Below the pieces are notes generated by a model, which saw only the letters and a list, made by a program, of their open reading frames with translations, made no database searches and had not been told where the DNA came from. Source: Cordylochernes scorpioides (lineage: Eukaryota; Arthropoda; Arachnida; Pseudoscorpiones; Chernetidae). Taken from it: a stretch of 64,000 nt of DNA. A program made the translations under genes and the position numbers. This document shows, piece after piece, positions 44,046 to 55,678 of the stretch. Numbering within the stretch: position 1 is the stretch's first letter; each line of letters opens with the position of its first letter. The stretch covers positions 157,721,424 to 157,785,423 of the forward strand of contig CP092886.1 in the NCBI GenBank assembly GCA_030710605.1, read 5' to 3'.

Positions 44046-44600
44046 CAATAAAACATCTGACCATGAGTCAACTTCTAAACACTGGCCTGATGTACTTCCT
44101 GCTTTCCAGAAAAGAGTCGGTGGACGAGTGTGTAACACCCTAAATTCCCGACAGCTATGAACCGGGATTGAATCCTGCGCTAACATTTTATTTAATATGT
44201 GAATAACCTTCACATATTATTCATTATTGCAAAAATCATAAACTAGGTTGTTATTTTTGAGCAGCACCCAGCAAAGTGATTTTGGAACCAGGTACTTCCT
44301 GATTTCCATCAGCCTACCGCCATAGTTTGTCGGGTGGTGCTCCTACTCACACTGGAACAAGGATGAGTGAAGAATTTCTAGCACTGTGAAGCTATGTGGC
44401 ATGTCAGCTCTGCTCCCTCATGGCTTGTTGAGAGTTAAATGTGGCAACTCCAATACTGTATGTGAGGGGTTGAGGCCGCTGCAGAGATCCTCAAGCCAGC
44501 TTTTACCTCTTCTGGTCCTTGGCGACGGCTGCAGTCTCCATGGGCTGGCATCCACCCATTACTGCTGTACTACTGAAACAGTTAGAAGACATTAGAAACA
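44046..44600. other. Complex DNA after the minisatellite, no gene seen
   Basis: Has relatively high GC and a short plus frame (44386-44595) with no recognisable domain. Confidence 0.4.
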
Positions 44601-44978
44601 GTGATAAGGTATGATTTGGATTATAGATTATAAAAACATAAGGTAATGACCAAATTTCAAAGGTAAAGACCAAATCAAAATAAATTGTGTGTGTCGTTTC
44701 AGTAACAGCATTGTTACCATCATCTGACAATAGACTGAATGTTGAACATTAATAAATGGCATGCTTTTAAATAGTTACTGTTATCAAGTGAATAAACAAG
44801 ATTGCAGATTTTATCAGGAAACAAATTTATCTGCTATATTGTTTACCCACTTGATATTAGTAACTATTTAAAAGATTCTATGATATTTTTCTCATTCATT
44901 CTTTTGTCTGATGATGGTAACAACACTGTAACCGGAATGTCACACACTATTTATTTGGATTTGGTCTACCACCTTGTT
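44601..44978. mobile_element. PLE inverted pair, decayed
   Basis: The left arm begins GATAAGGTATGATTTGG and carries a TCGTTTCAGTAACAGC core; the right arm ends TTTGGTCTACCACCTTGTT. The right core has CCGGAATGTC in place of GAAACGTC. Confidence 0.7.
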
Positions 44979-45539
44979 GAAATTGGGAAAATGTCTCCAC
45001 CATACTTGAGCATAATATAGAAGATATAACCAGAAATATAGGAAAATACTTTTATTTAAAATTTTGAGTGCAAAAACCAGGAGTACAAATACATCACATT
45101 ACTATTTACACTGGTATTATCCAAAGTTTCCAATAGAAATTTTACCAAAATATCAAAAAATTCTGAAAAATAAATATTGGATGCTCATTAAAAAAAAAAA
45201 ACAGAAATGTACAGAAATTTAGCACTGCTTGTATTATCATCGACAATAAAAAAAAAATCTCTATAATAATCTCTTCTCTTCAAATGGGTTTATTCAAAAT
45301 TTTATTTCACAAATCCCAATAGTTTTATTTAACCAACTTTATAATTCAACACTGACTTCAATTCAAACTATGTTTTATCTCTTGGGGTGTTGAATTGAAA
45401 AGTTCGTCATTCCAAAATTTTGACAAAAATTACATTATAACCTTGTTAATTTGACCAATGATAATTTGACACCATCAATAACTCAGCCATTTCATAATTT
45501 AGATTTCGATATTTGTTAGAAGTCACATAAAAATATTTG
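44979..45539. other. AT-rich spacer, no gene seen
   Basis: No supported reading frame. TTCAA/TTGAATT stretches at 45340-45520 resemble the decayed 5' part of the Tigger relic at 25080-25270 but are not assignable. Confidence 0.35.
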
Positions 45540-45654
45540 AATCGAGCAATGCTCTTCCGCAAACAATAAGGACAGTAGAAGTTTGATTTATATGTGAAAG
45601 AAACACTTGCATCATAATGTCTTCATTTGCTCTATATTGATGGCTCTTTATTGC

Positions 45655-46771
45655 TTAACCCTTAAATGGACGGGTGGATTTTTCTTACGTAACTGGACGG
45701 GTTGGGTAGATTCAACCCACCTATGTAACTTTATGAAATAAGCGCTAAATAATGATTGAAATCAATATTCAAAAATATTTAATTAATATATAGTTGATAT
45801 ACAGATTTTGACTTTTAAAAATTCAGAATATAATCTATTTACAGTTTTCAAAAATTATAAAGAAATGCTATTGCAAACGCTTAGTTGACATACAGAGCAA
45901 AGGGTTTTTATTTTTTACTACGCTTTTTGATGGACATTTGTAGCACCTTTTTGGAGTATCAGATTGTTGTGGCATCGTAGATTCACTTGGTTTACTTGAA
46001 CCATCATTCTTCTTGAATTGTTGCCTGTAATTCCAGTGGGAGAGAATTGAGATTACGTGTGGCCAGGTGTTCATCAGTCAATGCTCTCCCAAGATCAACA
46101 ATAAAAGGACTCCTTTCTTTTTTACCTTTTTTATCAATCTGATTACCGATTTTTTTTTTTTTATTATTTGGAACATAGGAGACTAAAGTGGTTGTTCAAG
46201 AGAAACAAAAAATAGAGGTTCCTGATTCTCTATTAGGGTGCGGTTGAAATTGTGATGAATCTAAGGTTTGTTCTTTCTCATCGTTCCTAAATATGTAAGG
46301 CCATGTTCTTTCAACTTATCAACTAATTCTACTGAAGTGAATCAATTGTCTTCTGGAATATTTCTTCCAAAGTGTGGTCGACCTATCTCTAAAACTTATA
46401 TATGTTTTGGGTTGGCAGGGATAGTTCTCTCTGTTGACTTGATTGATTATTCTACTTATCCAAAGAAAGAAGTGTTATTTTATAAAAAGAAAGCTAAAAA
46501 TAGCGGAAGATAGAGACTCAAGACATGAGCTAACACTGACACGAAAAATTCTCAGGTTTCTGGACGGGCTGGGTGGAATCCGCCCACACATGCAAATTTA
46601 ACCCCCTTCCCAAAACTGAAATTTATAAACGATGGATGGAAAATGTTTGTATCAATGTAAAATTAGAATACATGAAAGCTGGTAGCTCTGGGTAAACGAA
46701 AAATTATTTTTTTTCCTATATTAAATTTATGCATGGGCAGAATCTACCCAACCCGTCCAGTTAAGGGTTAA
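45655..46771 (-). mobile_element. piggyBac element, internally deleted
   Basis: TTAA at both ends (45655-45658, 46768-46771), with termini CCCTTAAATGGACGGG and CCCGTCCAGTTAAGGG. Subterminal GGACGGGTTGGGTAGA and GGACGGGCTGGGTGGA motifs repeat. At 1.1 kb it is about half the family length; remnants of the transposase remain inside. Confidence 0.88.
45868..46440 (-). pseudogene. piggyBac transposase fragments
   Basis: Minus code GRPHFGRNIPEDN, a stop, FTSVELVDKLKEHGLTYLGT is the conserved piggyBac block near the second catalytic Asp (DNxFTS). After a deletion the C-terminal part follows: FIVDLGRALTDEHLATR and a Cys-rich KRCYKCPSK. The first and third catalytic regions are not found. Confidence 0.85.
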
Positions 46772-46830
46772 TATCAATTTATGCCTAACTAGCCTTGTTC
46801 TTATTGTTTGCGGAAGAGCCTTGCTCGATG

Positions 46831-47080
46831 CAAATATTTATATGTAATTCTACTGTTATGAAAACTTATGTCCCATAGTTTATTCAAAATACCATTTCTG
46901 AGATTCCATCCTTCAATGTAGCATATAAAAGCAGAATGCTTCAATACTGCTGGGAGGGTTCACCACTGATGAGCCAAGGTCTCCCAATATTTTTCATCGC
47001 AGTAAGGACAGTAGAAATTTGATTTATATGTGAAAGAAACATTCGCTTCTTAATGTCTTCATTTGCTCTATATAGATGGC
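46831..47080. mobile_element. MITE related to the one at 33046
   Basis: Shares TAATTCTACTG, CTTATGTCC, CATTTCTGAGATTCCATCC, AGTATATAA-like and TTCACCACTGATGAGCCA with 33133-33320, and GCAGTAAGGACAGTAGAA at the right end. The termini are not as clean. Confidence 0.6.
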
Positions 47081-47530
47081 ATGTTATGGCTTTATATTAG
47101 CTCTATATATTTATTGTTAAAGCTTGCCACATTGACAAGAATTTTTTACAAAATAAAATTGTTGATAAAATTTCAAATTCTAGATATAAAGGCAAGCATT
47201 ACAAAAAATTTCATTCAGATGAAATAGTTTGTACAAAGATTCCTCTTCATTTACAAAAGTGATTCAGCACACATACTTGATGCAATCCCTTTGTACACTC
47301 GGTAAAAATTGCTCTGGATCTTCTCTCCCTTCAACACATTGTTCCTTTTTCTCAGACAACTTTTCCGACTGAATCTTGCTGCAAGATCATGAAGAAGATC
47401 CCTTGTTAATGTTATCTACAAGGCACATGGCACAAGGACTGGTATTTCTGTCTGGTGAGCCTTGGAAATTCAATTAAATGTTGGCTAGATAGGATGTCGA
47501 GGTTAATGAAGTTTCTCTGTATTATGAAAT
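47081..47530. other. Unassigned DNA
   Basis: No supported reading frame or recognised repeat. Confidence 0.4.
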
Positions 47531-47532
47531 AG

Positions 47533-47620
47533 AAGAAAAGGCAACTCCTGATCATGCAACTAAAAGTTTCCGATGGCTTGTGCCAACTGTTGGAATAAAT
47601 GTCATCTATTCATTGATTTT
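47533..47620 (-). repeat. Foldback-family fragment
   Basis: AAGGCAACTCCTGATCATGC and AACTAAAAGTTTCCGATGGC are the inverse of 49750-49800 and resemble 63060-63110. The copies are inverted relative to each other. Confidence 0.6.
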
Positions 47621-47656
47621 TAATTATTCCAGAATTAGCCAAATACCCATTCTTTA

Positions 47657-48114
47657 TTAATCAAGAAAAGCTAACCACATAGACGTTTTGGGGTGTTGTC
47701 CCTCGTCAGTGTGTGCAAGCTGTACCTCAACGACCAAAAAAAAAAAAACTGTTCATTCAGGCATCCTGAAAAATCATAAAACAGGTGGTTATGGCCAGAA
47801 TTGCATGAGTATGCCAAATAATTTGAAATTATAGTTCAAAAGGTACATTGTACTGGGATCAGGTGAATAAATTGTGAAAAACAAAAAAGAGGAAATGCCT
47901 TTTTTTTTTAACAATTTATTCACCTGACCCCAGTACAATGTCATTCTTGAACTATTTTGTCACATTGTTTGGTGTTCCCACGCAATTCTGGCCTAAACTA
48001 CCCATTTCATGAATTTTCATGACTAGATTTTTTTGGTCGTTTAGGTATAGCTTGCACCACATTGAAGAGGGCCAACAGGCCAAAACGCGTACATGGTTAG
48101 CTTTTCTTGATTAA
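47657..48114. mobile_element. Foldback element, ~220-bp arms
   Basis: TTAATCAAGAAAAGCTAACC at the left is the inverse of GGTTAGCTTTTCTTGATTAA at the right. Complementarity resumes at the centre (ATTGTACTGGGATCAGGTGA vs TCACCTGACCCCAGTACAAT). The middle arms are more diverged. Related fragments are at 32450-32590 and 49800-49870. Confidence 0.75.
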
Positions 48115-48360
48115 TCAAAATTTTAAAATCACACACACAGCTTTATTAAGACCACCGGTCTTATACAGATTCACCACAGGAAGAAAGGAAGCATAGATGG
48201 AGCTCCTATACTTCAGGCAGAGAAGAACCCAAAAACAGCCTCCAGGTCCAACACATGTCTAGTGGCCAGCCATTCCTTCGTGCATACATCAAGATTAGAG
48301 CGTCACTGAAAAAGCTAGAGTGGAATCAATTGCGTTATATTTTTTGCTTTCTTCATCCAA

Positions 48361-48614
48361 ACAGACTACAACTTTCGGCGATTCTATTAAACTCCTTCAA
48401 ATAGTGACTGGGACCTTGTAGAATTTATATAAACCAAAGAGAAGACCTTGATAAAACGTCATTATATTCATCCAGTTATACACTACAACATTCACAGACT
48501 ACAACATTCGGAGATTCTATTAAACTCCTTCATATGGTGACTGCAGCCTTGTAGAATTTATATAAACCAAAGAGAAGACCTTGATAAAACGTCATTGTAT
48601 TCATCCAGTTATAT
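48361..48614. repeat. ~120-bp direct duplication
   Basis: 48361-48482 and 48494-48614 share AGACTACAAC, TCGG.GATTCTATTAAACTCC, CCTTGTAGAATTTATATAAA and GACCTTGATAAAACGTCATT. The copies are about 93% alike. Confidence 0.85.
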
Positions 48615-49132
48615 GTTTGTTGACTATCGGATTGAGACTAGGATAAGTCGCTCAAGGGTTCTTCTCTCTGATTCTCCAAAAAAAGGAAACAAAATATTGT
48701 ATGATTGAATCTTGTATTCTGCTATTACATATATCACAAGTTAAAGGGCAGTCAGTCTTCCAGCACCTCGATCGATTTTCTGGGAATAACACCTATAGGA
48801 GTCTCAGTTGCTCAAAAAGTATTTTAATTACCAGAGGAGTATTGTGAGTAGATAAGTTATTGAATTTTTTTAACTATTTGAAGTGATTTATTTTTTGTAT
48901 TGAGAGGTATTTAAGATTTGTGCTTTTTGTCATTTTAAGTGCTTTGTTCAGTTGCTATTCTAATAATACAGGGTATTTTGGCCTGTATAACAGTGCAGTT
49001 GATACAATCCTTCAAGAACGAAAGGCCCTTGAATCTAAAATAGTCAACAGGTTTTCAACAAATTTGCAGCCTGCTCTTTGGTGGTTGTGCAATGTCCAGA
49101 GGTGTGCCAAAAAAACGTGAGGCAACCTGCTC

Positions 49133-49700
49133 TCATCTATTTTCATGATCCTCACCCAAAAACTCTTTAATAATGACAACTTCCAGTGATACTCGTCCGC
49201 ACTCCATTCTCAGCATAAATCCCGGAGTATATTTTGGTAAATTCAGGTAGCCTCTTAGAAAGATGTTCTGAACTTGGTCAACTACTTTTATTTTGTCAAG
49301 TGCCCAAAAGGGTGCGGCGTATAGCATGTGAGGCAAGATTGTCGAATCAAATAATTTCATTGCCGCATTTAAAGAGCTCATATTGGATTTTGTCAAGACC
49401 TCCAATACGGCATCAAATGATGCTAGTGCTTTGCCCTTGTAATATGCAGATACTTTATTTAGTGAATTTGTAGTTGTAAGCGGGTATTCAAGTATTGATC
49501 TTCTTTCTTATAAAGTATTGATAATTTGTAGTAACAGACAGCTACTGCTCATCCCAAAACCATTTGTCATTTTGTGCTAGTCGACCGCCGTTTCTGAAAA
49601 CCATAATTTTTTTACTTATTTTCATTCAAGGTTAATAAATTTCTTTCAAAATATCTTTTTAACAGATTCACCAAATCAGGACTATGTCATCTGCATATGT
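49133..49700 (-). pseudogene. LINE RT C-terminal fragment
   Basis: SLNAAMKLFDSTILPHMLYA, FWALDKIKVVDQVQ, FLRGYLNLPKYTPGFMLRME and GRVSLEVVIIKEF match the thumb/C-terminal region after the RT palm in jockey-type LINEs. Upstream code (49405-49700) is broken by stops, with FRNGGRLAQNDKW visible. The FADD palm is missing. Confidence 0.75.
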
Positions 49701-49704
49701 CAAA

Positions 49705-49880
49705 TGATGGTAATTAAAAATCAAAGAATAGTTGATATTTATTCTGACAGATGGCGCAAGCCATCAGCAACTTTTAGTTGCATGATCAGGAGATGCCTTT
49801 TTCTTTTTTTTTTTACAATTAACCTGATCCCAGTACAAAGTAATTTTTGTATTATTTTTCACATTCACAAAGTAATAAGA
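49705..49880 (+). repeat. Foldback-family fragment
   Basis: GACAGATGGCGCAAGCCATC, TAGTTGCATGATCAGGAG and AACCTGATCCCAGTACAAAG match the inverse of 47533-47600 and the centre of 47657-48114. Confidence 0.6.
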
Positions 49881-49889
49881 GGATAAGTA

Positions 49890-50225
49890 AAAAAAAAAAA
49901 AGTAATAAGAGACCAAATCCAAATAAATAAATAGTGTGAAGCTCCGGTAACAGCACTTCAGACAAAAGTACTGAATGAGAAATTATACCACAACTTGTTT
50001 TAAATAGTTACTATTATTAATGGTTTAAACAAGATAGCAGATAAGAATATCATTTTCTAAGAACCCTAACTTATCTGTGATCTTGTTTACCCCTTTGATA
50101 ACAGTAACTATTTAAAACATGCTGTGGTATAATTTCTCATTCCATACTTTTGTCTGAAGATGGTAACAATGCTGTTACTGAAACGTCACACACTATTTAT
50201 CCATTTGGATTTGGATTTGGAGAGG
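49890..50225. mobile_element. PLE inverted pair
   Basis: A minus copy (49898-50045) with a deleted core faces a longer plus copy (50068-50225) with an intact hammerhead. The plus copy has TTATCTGTGATCTTGTTTAC and CATGCTGTGGTATAATTTCTC. Confidence 0.78.
50151..50190 (+). ncRNA. Hammerhead ribozyme motif, intact core
   Basis: TGT-CTGAAGA-T-GGTAACA(ATGC)TGTTACT-GAAAC-GTC-ACA. The closing pair of stem II is G-U. Confidence 0.65.
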
Positions 50226-50257
50226 GCTTGTATTAATATAAAAGAAAAATAATTAAA

Positions 50258-50322
50258 ACACAAGGTAATAAGACCAAATCCAAATAAATAAATAGTGTGT
50301 GACATTTCGGTAATAACGCTGT
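50258..50322 (-). mobile_element. PLE terminal repeat, truncated
   Basis: AAACACAAGGTAATAAGACC to GGTAATAACGCTGTAACC, then the SINE begins within stem II. Confidence 0.65.
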
Positions 50323-50325
50323 AAC

Positions 50326-50482
50326 CAAACGGGGCTCTGGCACATTTGTAAGTGCAAAGTGGAACTGCTTTTCACATTTTTTGAGATGTGGTGCACTTAC
50401 AGTAAAAGCAGTTGCCTACACTTCTACCCACCATGATTATCATTGCCTGTACCATGTGTACTAAGGATAAGCAAAAAAAAAA
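50326..50482 (+). mobile_element. SINE, 5'-truncated
   Basis: AAACGGGGCTCTGGCACATT through ACCATGATTATCATTGCC to a GGATAAGC poly-A tail. Confidence 0.75.
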
Positions 50483-50483
50483 A

Positions 50484-50700
50484 CATCTAATCCAAATATA
50501 TTAATAGCGTGTGATGTTTCGGTAACAGCATTGTTATCATCAGACAAAAGAATAAAAAATATTTTTTAAATTTATTCTTTTGTCTGATGATGGTAACAAT
50601 GCTGTTACTGAAATGTCACAAACTATTAATTTATTTGGATTAGGTCTTAATTTTCTTGTTGCTATAATCTATATCAAAATTGTGCTTTATCAGAAAAAGA
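50484..50700. mobile_element. PLE inverted pair, B subfamily
   Basis: The minus arm starts CATCTAATCCAAATATATT and the plus arm ends AAAATTGTGCTTTATCAG. Cores are TGATGTTTCGG on the left and TGAAATGTCAC on the right; both have lost the canonical C-G of stem III. Confidence 0.7.
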
Positions 50701-53700
50701 ATTTTAAATATCAAAATGTTTTGAATACAATTATTTATGAAAAAAACAGGTTTGGGGTCAACAGAAGAGGCCTAAGTTTTCACCCATATTCCTGGTATAT
50801 GTTTATCACCACATTCAGTCTCAGTTGAGTGAAAATATTTAAATCTTTCAAAGTGGAAGTCTAATCATTGGAAGAGAGTTAAAATAAAAATCCATTTCTT
50901 TTCCACTTGTCAGACAGATTTTTTATAAAAATCAGATAAGCTAAATAAAATAGCCAAAAGAGTAAAAGATAAAATATGGAATTTAGTAACTGATGAACGC
51001 ATTCTAAAAGCGCGGGAAAAATTGCCCTAACCCCACTTTTCCCCCGCGTATATGAAGCGTGAAGCGTTGCAACGGCCGTTGGCTAACCTTTGGCTAAAGT
51101 CACGTGTGGTGTTTATTGGGTTAAAAAGTGAAACGGAACAGCCATCTATAAAGCAAGAAAAGCTTGACGATTATATTTTAAAAGGACAATATTCAGCTAA
51201 ACAGGTCCATTATTTGGTTTATCAAAAATGACTTAATTCCATTTGTGCTTTAAATCCTAATTTTGTCCATCAAGATATTGAATATTTCATTTTTGAACCA
51301 CTATATTCACTTATAATATACATGAATTCATAAAAAAAAAATTGAAGAAATAAAATTATTCGCAAAACCTGTCCTAACACTACAGCGCACTGTTTTTTAC
51401 TAATTATTGCTAAACTGGTTAACTAAACAGGTTCTATCATTAGCCAACAGGTAAACGAATAAAATTTCTAATGATATATTGTAATATCTAGGCAATAAAA
51501 AAAAAAATTCTTGTTATCAGCACATCAAGAATTTCTCTGCGCCATTTTTTAAATCTATATATCGCCTACTTCTATTCTATATAAAGCAAGTACAATAGGG
51601 CGATTTTTATAAAAACATTGAAGTTACATTCATATTAATTCATTATAAAAATGAATAAATTCGGATTTTATGTGAAACGGCTTAGCACAGGAAAATATTT
51701 GATGATAATTTTAAAAATTGATTAAGTATAAATTTATTAAAAACGTCCAAGATAATCAGCATTCTTCTTAGTGTGATAAGAAATAAGGAGTATCTCATAT
51801 TGGCATTCTGAATGTTTTTTTTCCTAATCGGCGACAACTCTTTCAGAATTTGAAGCAATATGTATTCATTTATTTCGGCTATAAAATTTCCTTACACAAA
51901 CACTGAAGTACCATCGAAAGACCGCGGAGAGAGAATTATTAATTTGTAGATTTTTAATTAATAATATGATTTTTTTTATGTATTTCATTTTATAAAACAG
52001 AAAAATTAATATAACAATCCATTGTATATAGTTTGAGTAAAGCTCCAGGAGCGGGGGTTACCTATATGTTATAATTCCATATAATTTAATAAATTTACTT
52101 TCACCATTAGGAGAAACCTAGAAAATAATATGTGAAGAAACAAAAAAAAATCGTCTCAATATAACATTTCAATTAATGCCTCATGTTAATGAAAAGTTAA
52201 TTAACACTGTCATATATATGTCCAAAACATCTCTCTGTATTGAATAAATATTATGTTTGTATTTAAAATATAAATATATAAATAGAAAAAGAATAAAAAT
52301 ACTTACATAAAGACCTAGAGGCAGACGGGAGTGTCACTCAAGGTCATAGATGAAACAACAAAACAAATCAAAACCAAAAGTTATGAAGCAAGAGGTGAAG
52401 CCATATAAGAAGCAACATTGCGCGTCACTTTTTTTCTTATTTCTATCTACCATGTTAAAATATAAGTTTATTATTCCGACTTATTTGTAAATGACAGTAC
52501 CTCGTTCTGTAAATACATTTATAAATAGGTGTACCTTTGAATTCAATATTTTCAACGCGTTATGACATCCTAAAGAAAGTAGCTATTTCAAGATATTATA
52601 ATTGAGGCTAATATAAAATTAACCTTTCCAAAGTTCACTTTTAAAAATAGATTTATTATTTGCGATAAAAGAAATATTGTGCAAGCTGGCTCGCTACTTT
52701 TTTTAGTTTTGGTGTTTTTCCAACTGTCAGTTTATATCAGTTTGGATGTTATTGGTTTTGGAATTGGGATTTGAAGGCGTTCTTGCAAAATGTAACTATA
52801 ATAGTCGCCCCTTTTTAGCCATGTACTTATTTTATCTTCCTTTATTTGATAAGGTTTTCATATCTAACTAATATATGCAACTAAAATATAAATGTTAGGT
52901 AAAGTGTATATTATTCATATACATTGAGCTACAAGTTTTCAAAATGGTATATTTAAAATTAAAATGAATATATTCAGTTTAAGTCCATATATTTACTTTC
53001 CAAAAAAAAAAAAAATAATAATAATAAAGGTTATTTTCTGTCGAAATTTCATAAAGAAAAAGGAGTATGGTGTTCATATACCTAAAATAGGAACCTCTCC
53101 CTTCAAAATGCGTTGTTTTAATGAAATTAAAATGGAGATGAACCTCTTTTGGGACATAGTCCAAATAGATCTATTATATAATTTATAAGCCAAATTTGAA
53201 CATAATATATCGACTATATAATCCTATTTGTTCAATATAATAGCCCACCTCCCACCCTGACATCTAGCGCAATGTAAGATATTAAAAAGTGTTATATAGA
53301 GAGCTTTTATAGAAAAATATGAAATAAAAACGTTAGAAATGTATTTATATATATATTTTTTTTTGGTAGGGCGAAGCCTCGGACATGTTATTCTTCTATC
53401 TTGTGCAATGTAAAATGGGCACTTATTATAAAATATATATTACAATGTTGTTAATAAAAAAAGCTATCCTACAACAATTAATATATTTTCATTGAAATTA
53501 TTATTATTATTTTTTTATATATCCTTTCATTAATTAAAAAGGCATATATTGGATCAAAATCATGACAAAATTGTTTAAATTAAAATAATAATATAAAATT
53601 TGAAAAAATACCGCAATTTAACAAATTGACTAAACTTTTCTTAGCATGTTTCAAATTGAGCGCCATATTGGCTTCCCGCAACGAGGTCGCGGAGTACAGG

Positions 53701-54764
53701 GGCGTGGGAAAAATTGATGGCAAGGTCTGGTGCTGTAGCCTTGACGACCTGCTAGTTCTTTGTCTGCTGCCTTCTATATTTTTGGTTTTGGGTTTTCTCT
53801 AAAAACTTTGAAATCAATTTTGCGCCTTGTTTGGCGGCCAAATAATATGACAAATACAAATTAGATTTTTTATCACACATTTCTTTACAAAATTTAACAC
53901 AATTTTTTTTTAAATAAAATATTACTATTTACATGGTACACTAGTAGTTAATAAGTGGATGAGTTTCATCCACGTTCATAAAATGAACAATATAATAAAA
54001 AAATATATTTTAAAATAAATTTATAAACACAATATCAATATTAAAAACTTTTAAATGCCATCTTGTGTTATATTTTCATATTTTCTACCAGGAATTTGCA
54101 ATAAACCGATTCTAAAAACGCGCTAAACAAAAGCTCTAAATAATATAAATATCAATATACAAATACACATTTCACCATTTGTTTGAATAAATATACATTA
54201 TATATTTTCAAAATACATAAATTTTTAAAATTTTCTACCCGATTTATAACCCAGGTTCCTAAAAATATATGTTACAATTATTAACAATTTTTTAAACTTT
54301 TCAATTATAGTAATCCATTATTCCTACCTTTATTTTGAACACCTAAAAAGTTTACCAAATTTGCAACTGGTTATACTCTTACATTTTGCTTGTTCCTTTA
54401 TCCCTAAAGAACGCATAGTGCTCCACGTCAATTTGCTTTCCATAGGATGTGATTCACATAGCCCAGAGAAATATTAAAATGGTACAGTTCTATTTCAGCC
54501 TATGGAGTACAGTTAATTTGATGAATATAAAGCCACAAAATCAAATAAACAATCAAATTAAGTGTTTTGACTTTACAAATGGTTGCCTACTACAAAGCTT
54601 GTGAATTATTAACAATGCTACTATAACAAAAGCACTCACATTATATTCCAACATAGGTGAAATATATGTATATATAAAATTGATATGTGAAAAAGCACAT
54701 AACATTTTTGGGATAAAGAGAAAACACATAATCACATACAATCCAAATAGTTTATCAATAATAC
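50701..54764. other. Long AT-rich spacer with few repeats
   Basis: No reading frame beyond about 75 codons is credible. Two GC-richer patches stand out: 51000-51130 (contains TTTTTCCCGCGC on the minus strand) and 53645-53770 (GAGCGCCATATTGGCTTCCC, GGGCGTGGGAAAAATTG). It carries A/T runs at 52998-53016 and 53356-53365. This is the least repeat-rich part of the window. Confidence 0.45.
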
Positions 54765-54910
54765 ACAAGGTGATAATACCAAATTCAAATATATAGTGTG
54801 TGACGTTTCGGTAACAGCGTTGTTACCAAAACATCATGCACTTTATATTTATTTGGATTTGGTCTATTACCTTGTGTTTATAATCTATAATCCAAATTGT
54901 GCCTTATATT
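54765..54910. mobile_element. PLE inverted pair, compact
   Basis: ACACAAGGTGATAATACC, GTGACGTTTCGGTAACAGCG, then ACCAAAACATCATGCAC and the full end AATCCAAATTGTGCCTTAT. The CUGANGA half is lost at the centre. Confidence 0.7.
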
Positions 54911-54976
54911 TTATAAATAATAATAAAAGTTGTGTCAACAAAGAAGATATTAAAAATTCAAAATCAAATATATGCA

Positions 54977-55034
54977 CACACACACACACAAGCCTTTTTA
55001 TTGGGGCATCCAGCCCTATACATGATTCCCCTCT
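54977..55034 (-). mobile_element. 58-bp LINE tail insertion with 17-bp duplication
   Basis: AAAATCAAATATATGCA occurs at 54960-54976 and 55035-55051. The insert, on the minus strand, reads AGAGGGGAATCATG...CCAATAAAAAGGCTTG then (TG)n: a LINE 3' end truncated to almost nothing. Its layout (GTATA, AATAAA, TGTGTG) resembles the LINE end at 48122-48180. Confidence 0.82.
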
Positions 55035-55517
55035 AAAATCAAATATATGCAAGTATGATACATGTTTTGAAATTTCTAGATACATCTTATTTATATTTCA
55101 ATTCTTTATAAAATTAGGACTGTAATAGTCATTTATATTCTAATAGTGTGTTTGTGATATATTACATAATAATATTCACACTTCTTTAGCCATTGATATT
55201 CAAAGAGTCTGTTTGTGATACATCACATTGTAATATTGGCACTGTTATTGTCATTGATGTGGTAGCAATTCTTTTAAATACAATACATCAAAAATTCAGT
55301 ATTGCTATAGTAACTGATATTGTGTATTTATATGTGTATAATAATAAAACACTATATTTTAAAACAAATTTTTCATATCAGCATATTTTTCTGTAAATCA
55401 ATTTAATAAATGAAAAAAAAAATTCCTTTAAATCAATCCATAGGTCTGTTAAATTTGTTTATCTACAAAGAAATTATAAAAGAAAATAAGAGACCTAATC
55501 TAAATAATTTATTTGTG

Positions 55518-55557
55518 TGTGACGTTTCGGCAACAACATTGTCACCATCATCAGACA
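55518..55557 (-). ncRNA. Hammerhead ribozyme motif, intact core
   Basis: Minus strand TGT-CTGATGA-T-GGTGACA(ATG..)TGTTGCC-GAAAC-GTC-ACA. Stem II uses U-G and G-U pairs where subfamily A has U-A and A-U, so pairing is kept while bases differ. Confidence 0.68.
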
Positions 55558-55576
55558 AAAGAATAAATTATTCTTT

Positions 55577-55616
55577 AGTCTGATGATGGTGACAATGTTG
55601 TTGCCGAAACGTCACA
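55577..55616 (+). ncRNA. Hammerhead ribozyme motif, first of tandem pair
   Basis: CTGATGA-T-GGTGACA...TGTTGCC-GAAAC-GTC-ACA. Stem I has AGT instead of TGT on its 5' strand, weakening that stem. Confidence 0.6.
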
Positions 55617-55638
55617 CACTAATAAGCATTTATTCTTT

Positions 55639-55678
55639 TGTCTGATGATGGTGACAATGTTGTTGCTGAAACGTCACA
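55639..55678 (+). ncRNA. Hammerhead ribozyme motif, second of tandem pair
   Basis: TGT-CTGATGA-T-GGTGACA...TGTTGCT-GAAAC-GTC-ACA, 62 bases downstream of the first. Cleavage at both would release a 62-nt RNA containing one complete hammerhead. Confidence 0.66.

Larger units (their letters stand above)
45540..46831. repeat. Inverted repeat bracketing a piggyBac
   Basis: ATCGAGCAATGCTCTTCCGC...AACAATAAG at 45541-45572 is the inverse of CTTATTGTTTGC...GCTCGAT at 46799-46828. The piggyBac sits in the loop. Confidence 0.7.
48122..49700 (-). mobile_element. LINE 3' half with (TGTG)n tail
   Basis: Minus orientation: RT C-terminal code (49133-49700), a long 3' region with a direct duplication, then TTAATAAAGC and a TGTGTGTG tail at 48122. 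A 58-bp copy with a comparable tail is at 54977. Confidence 0.65.
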
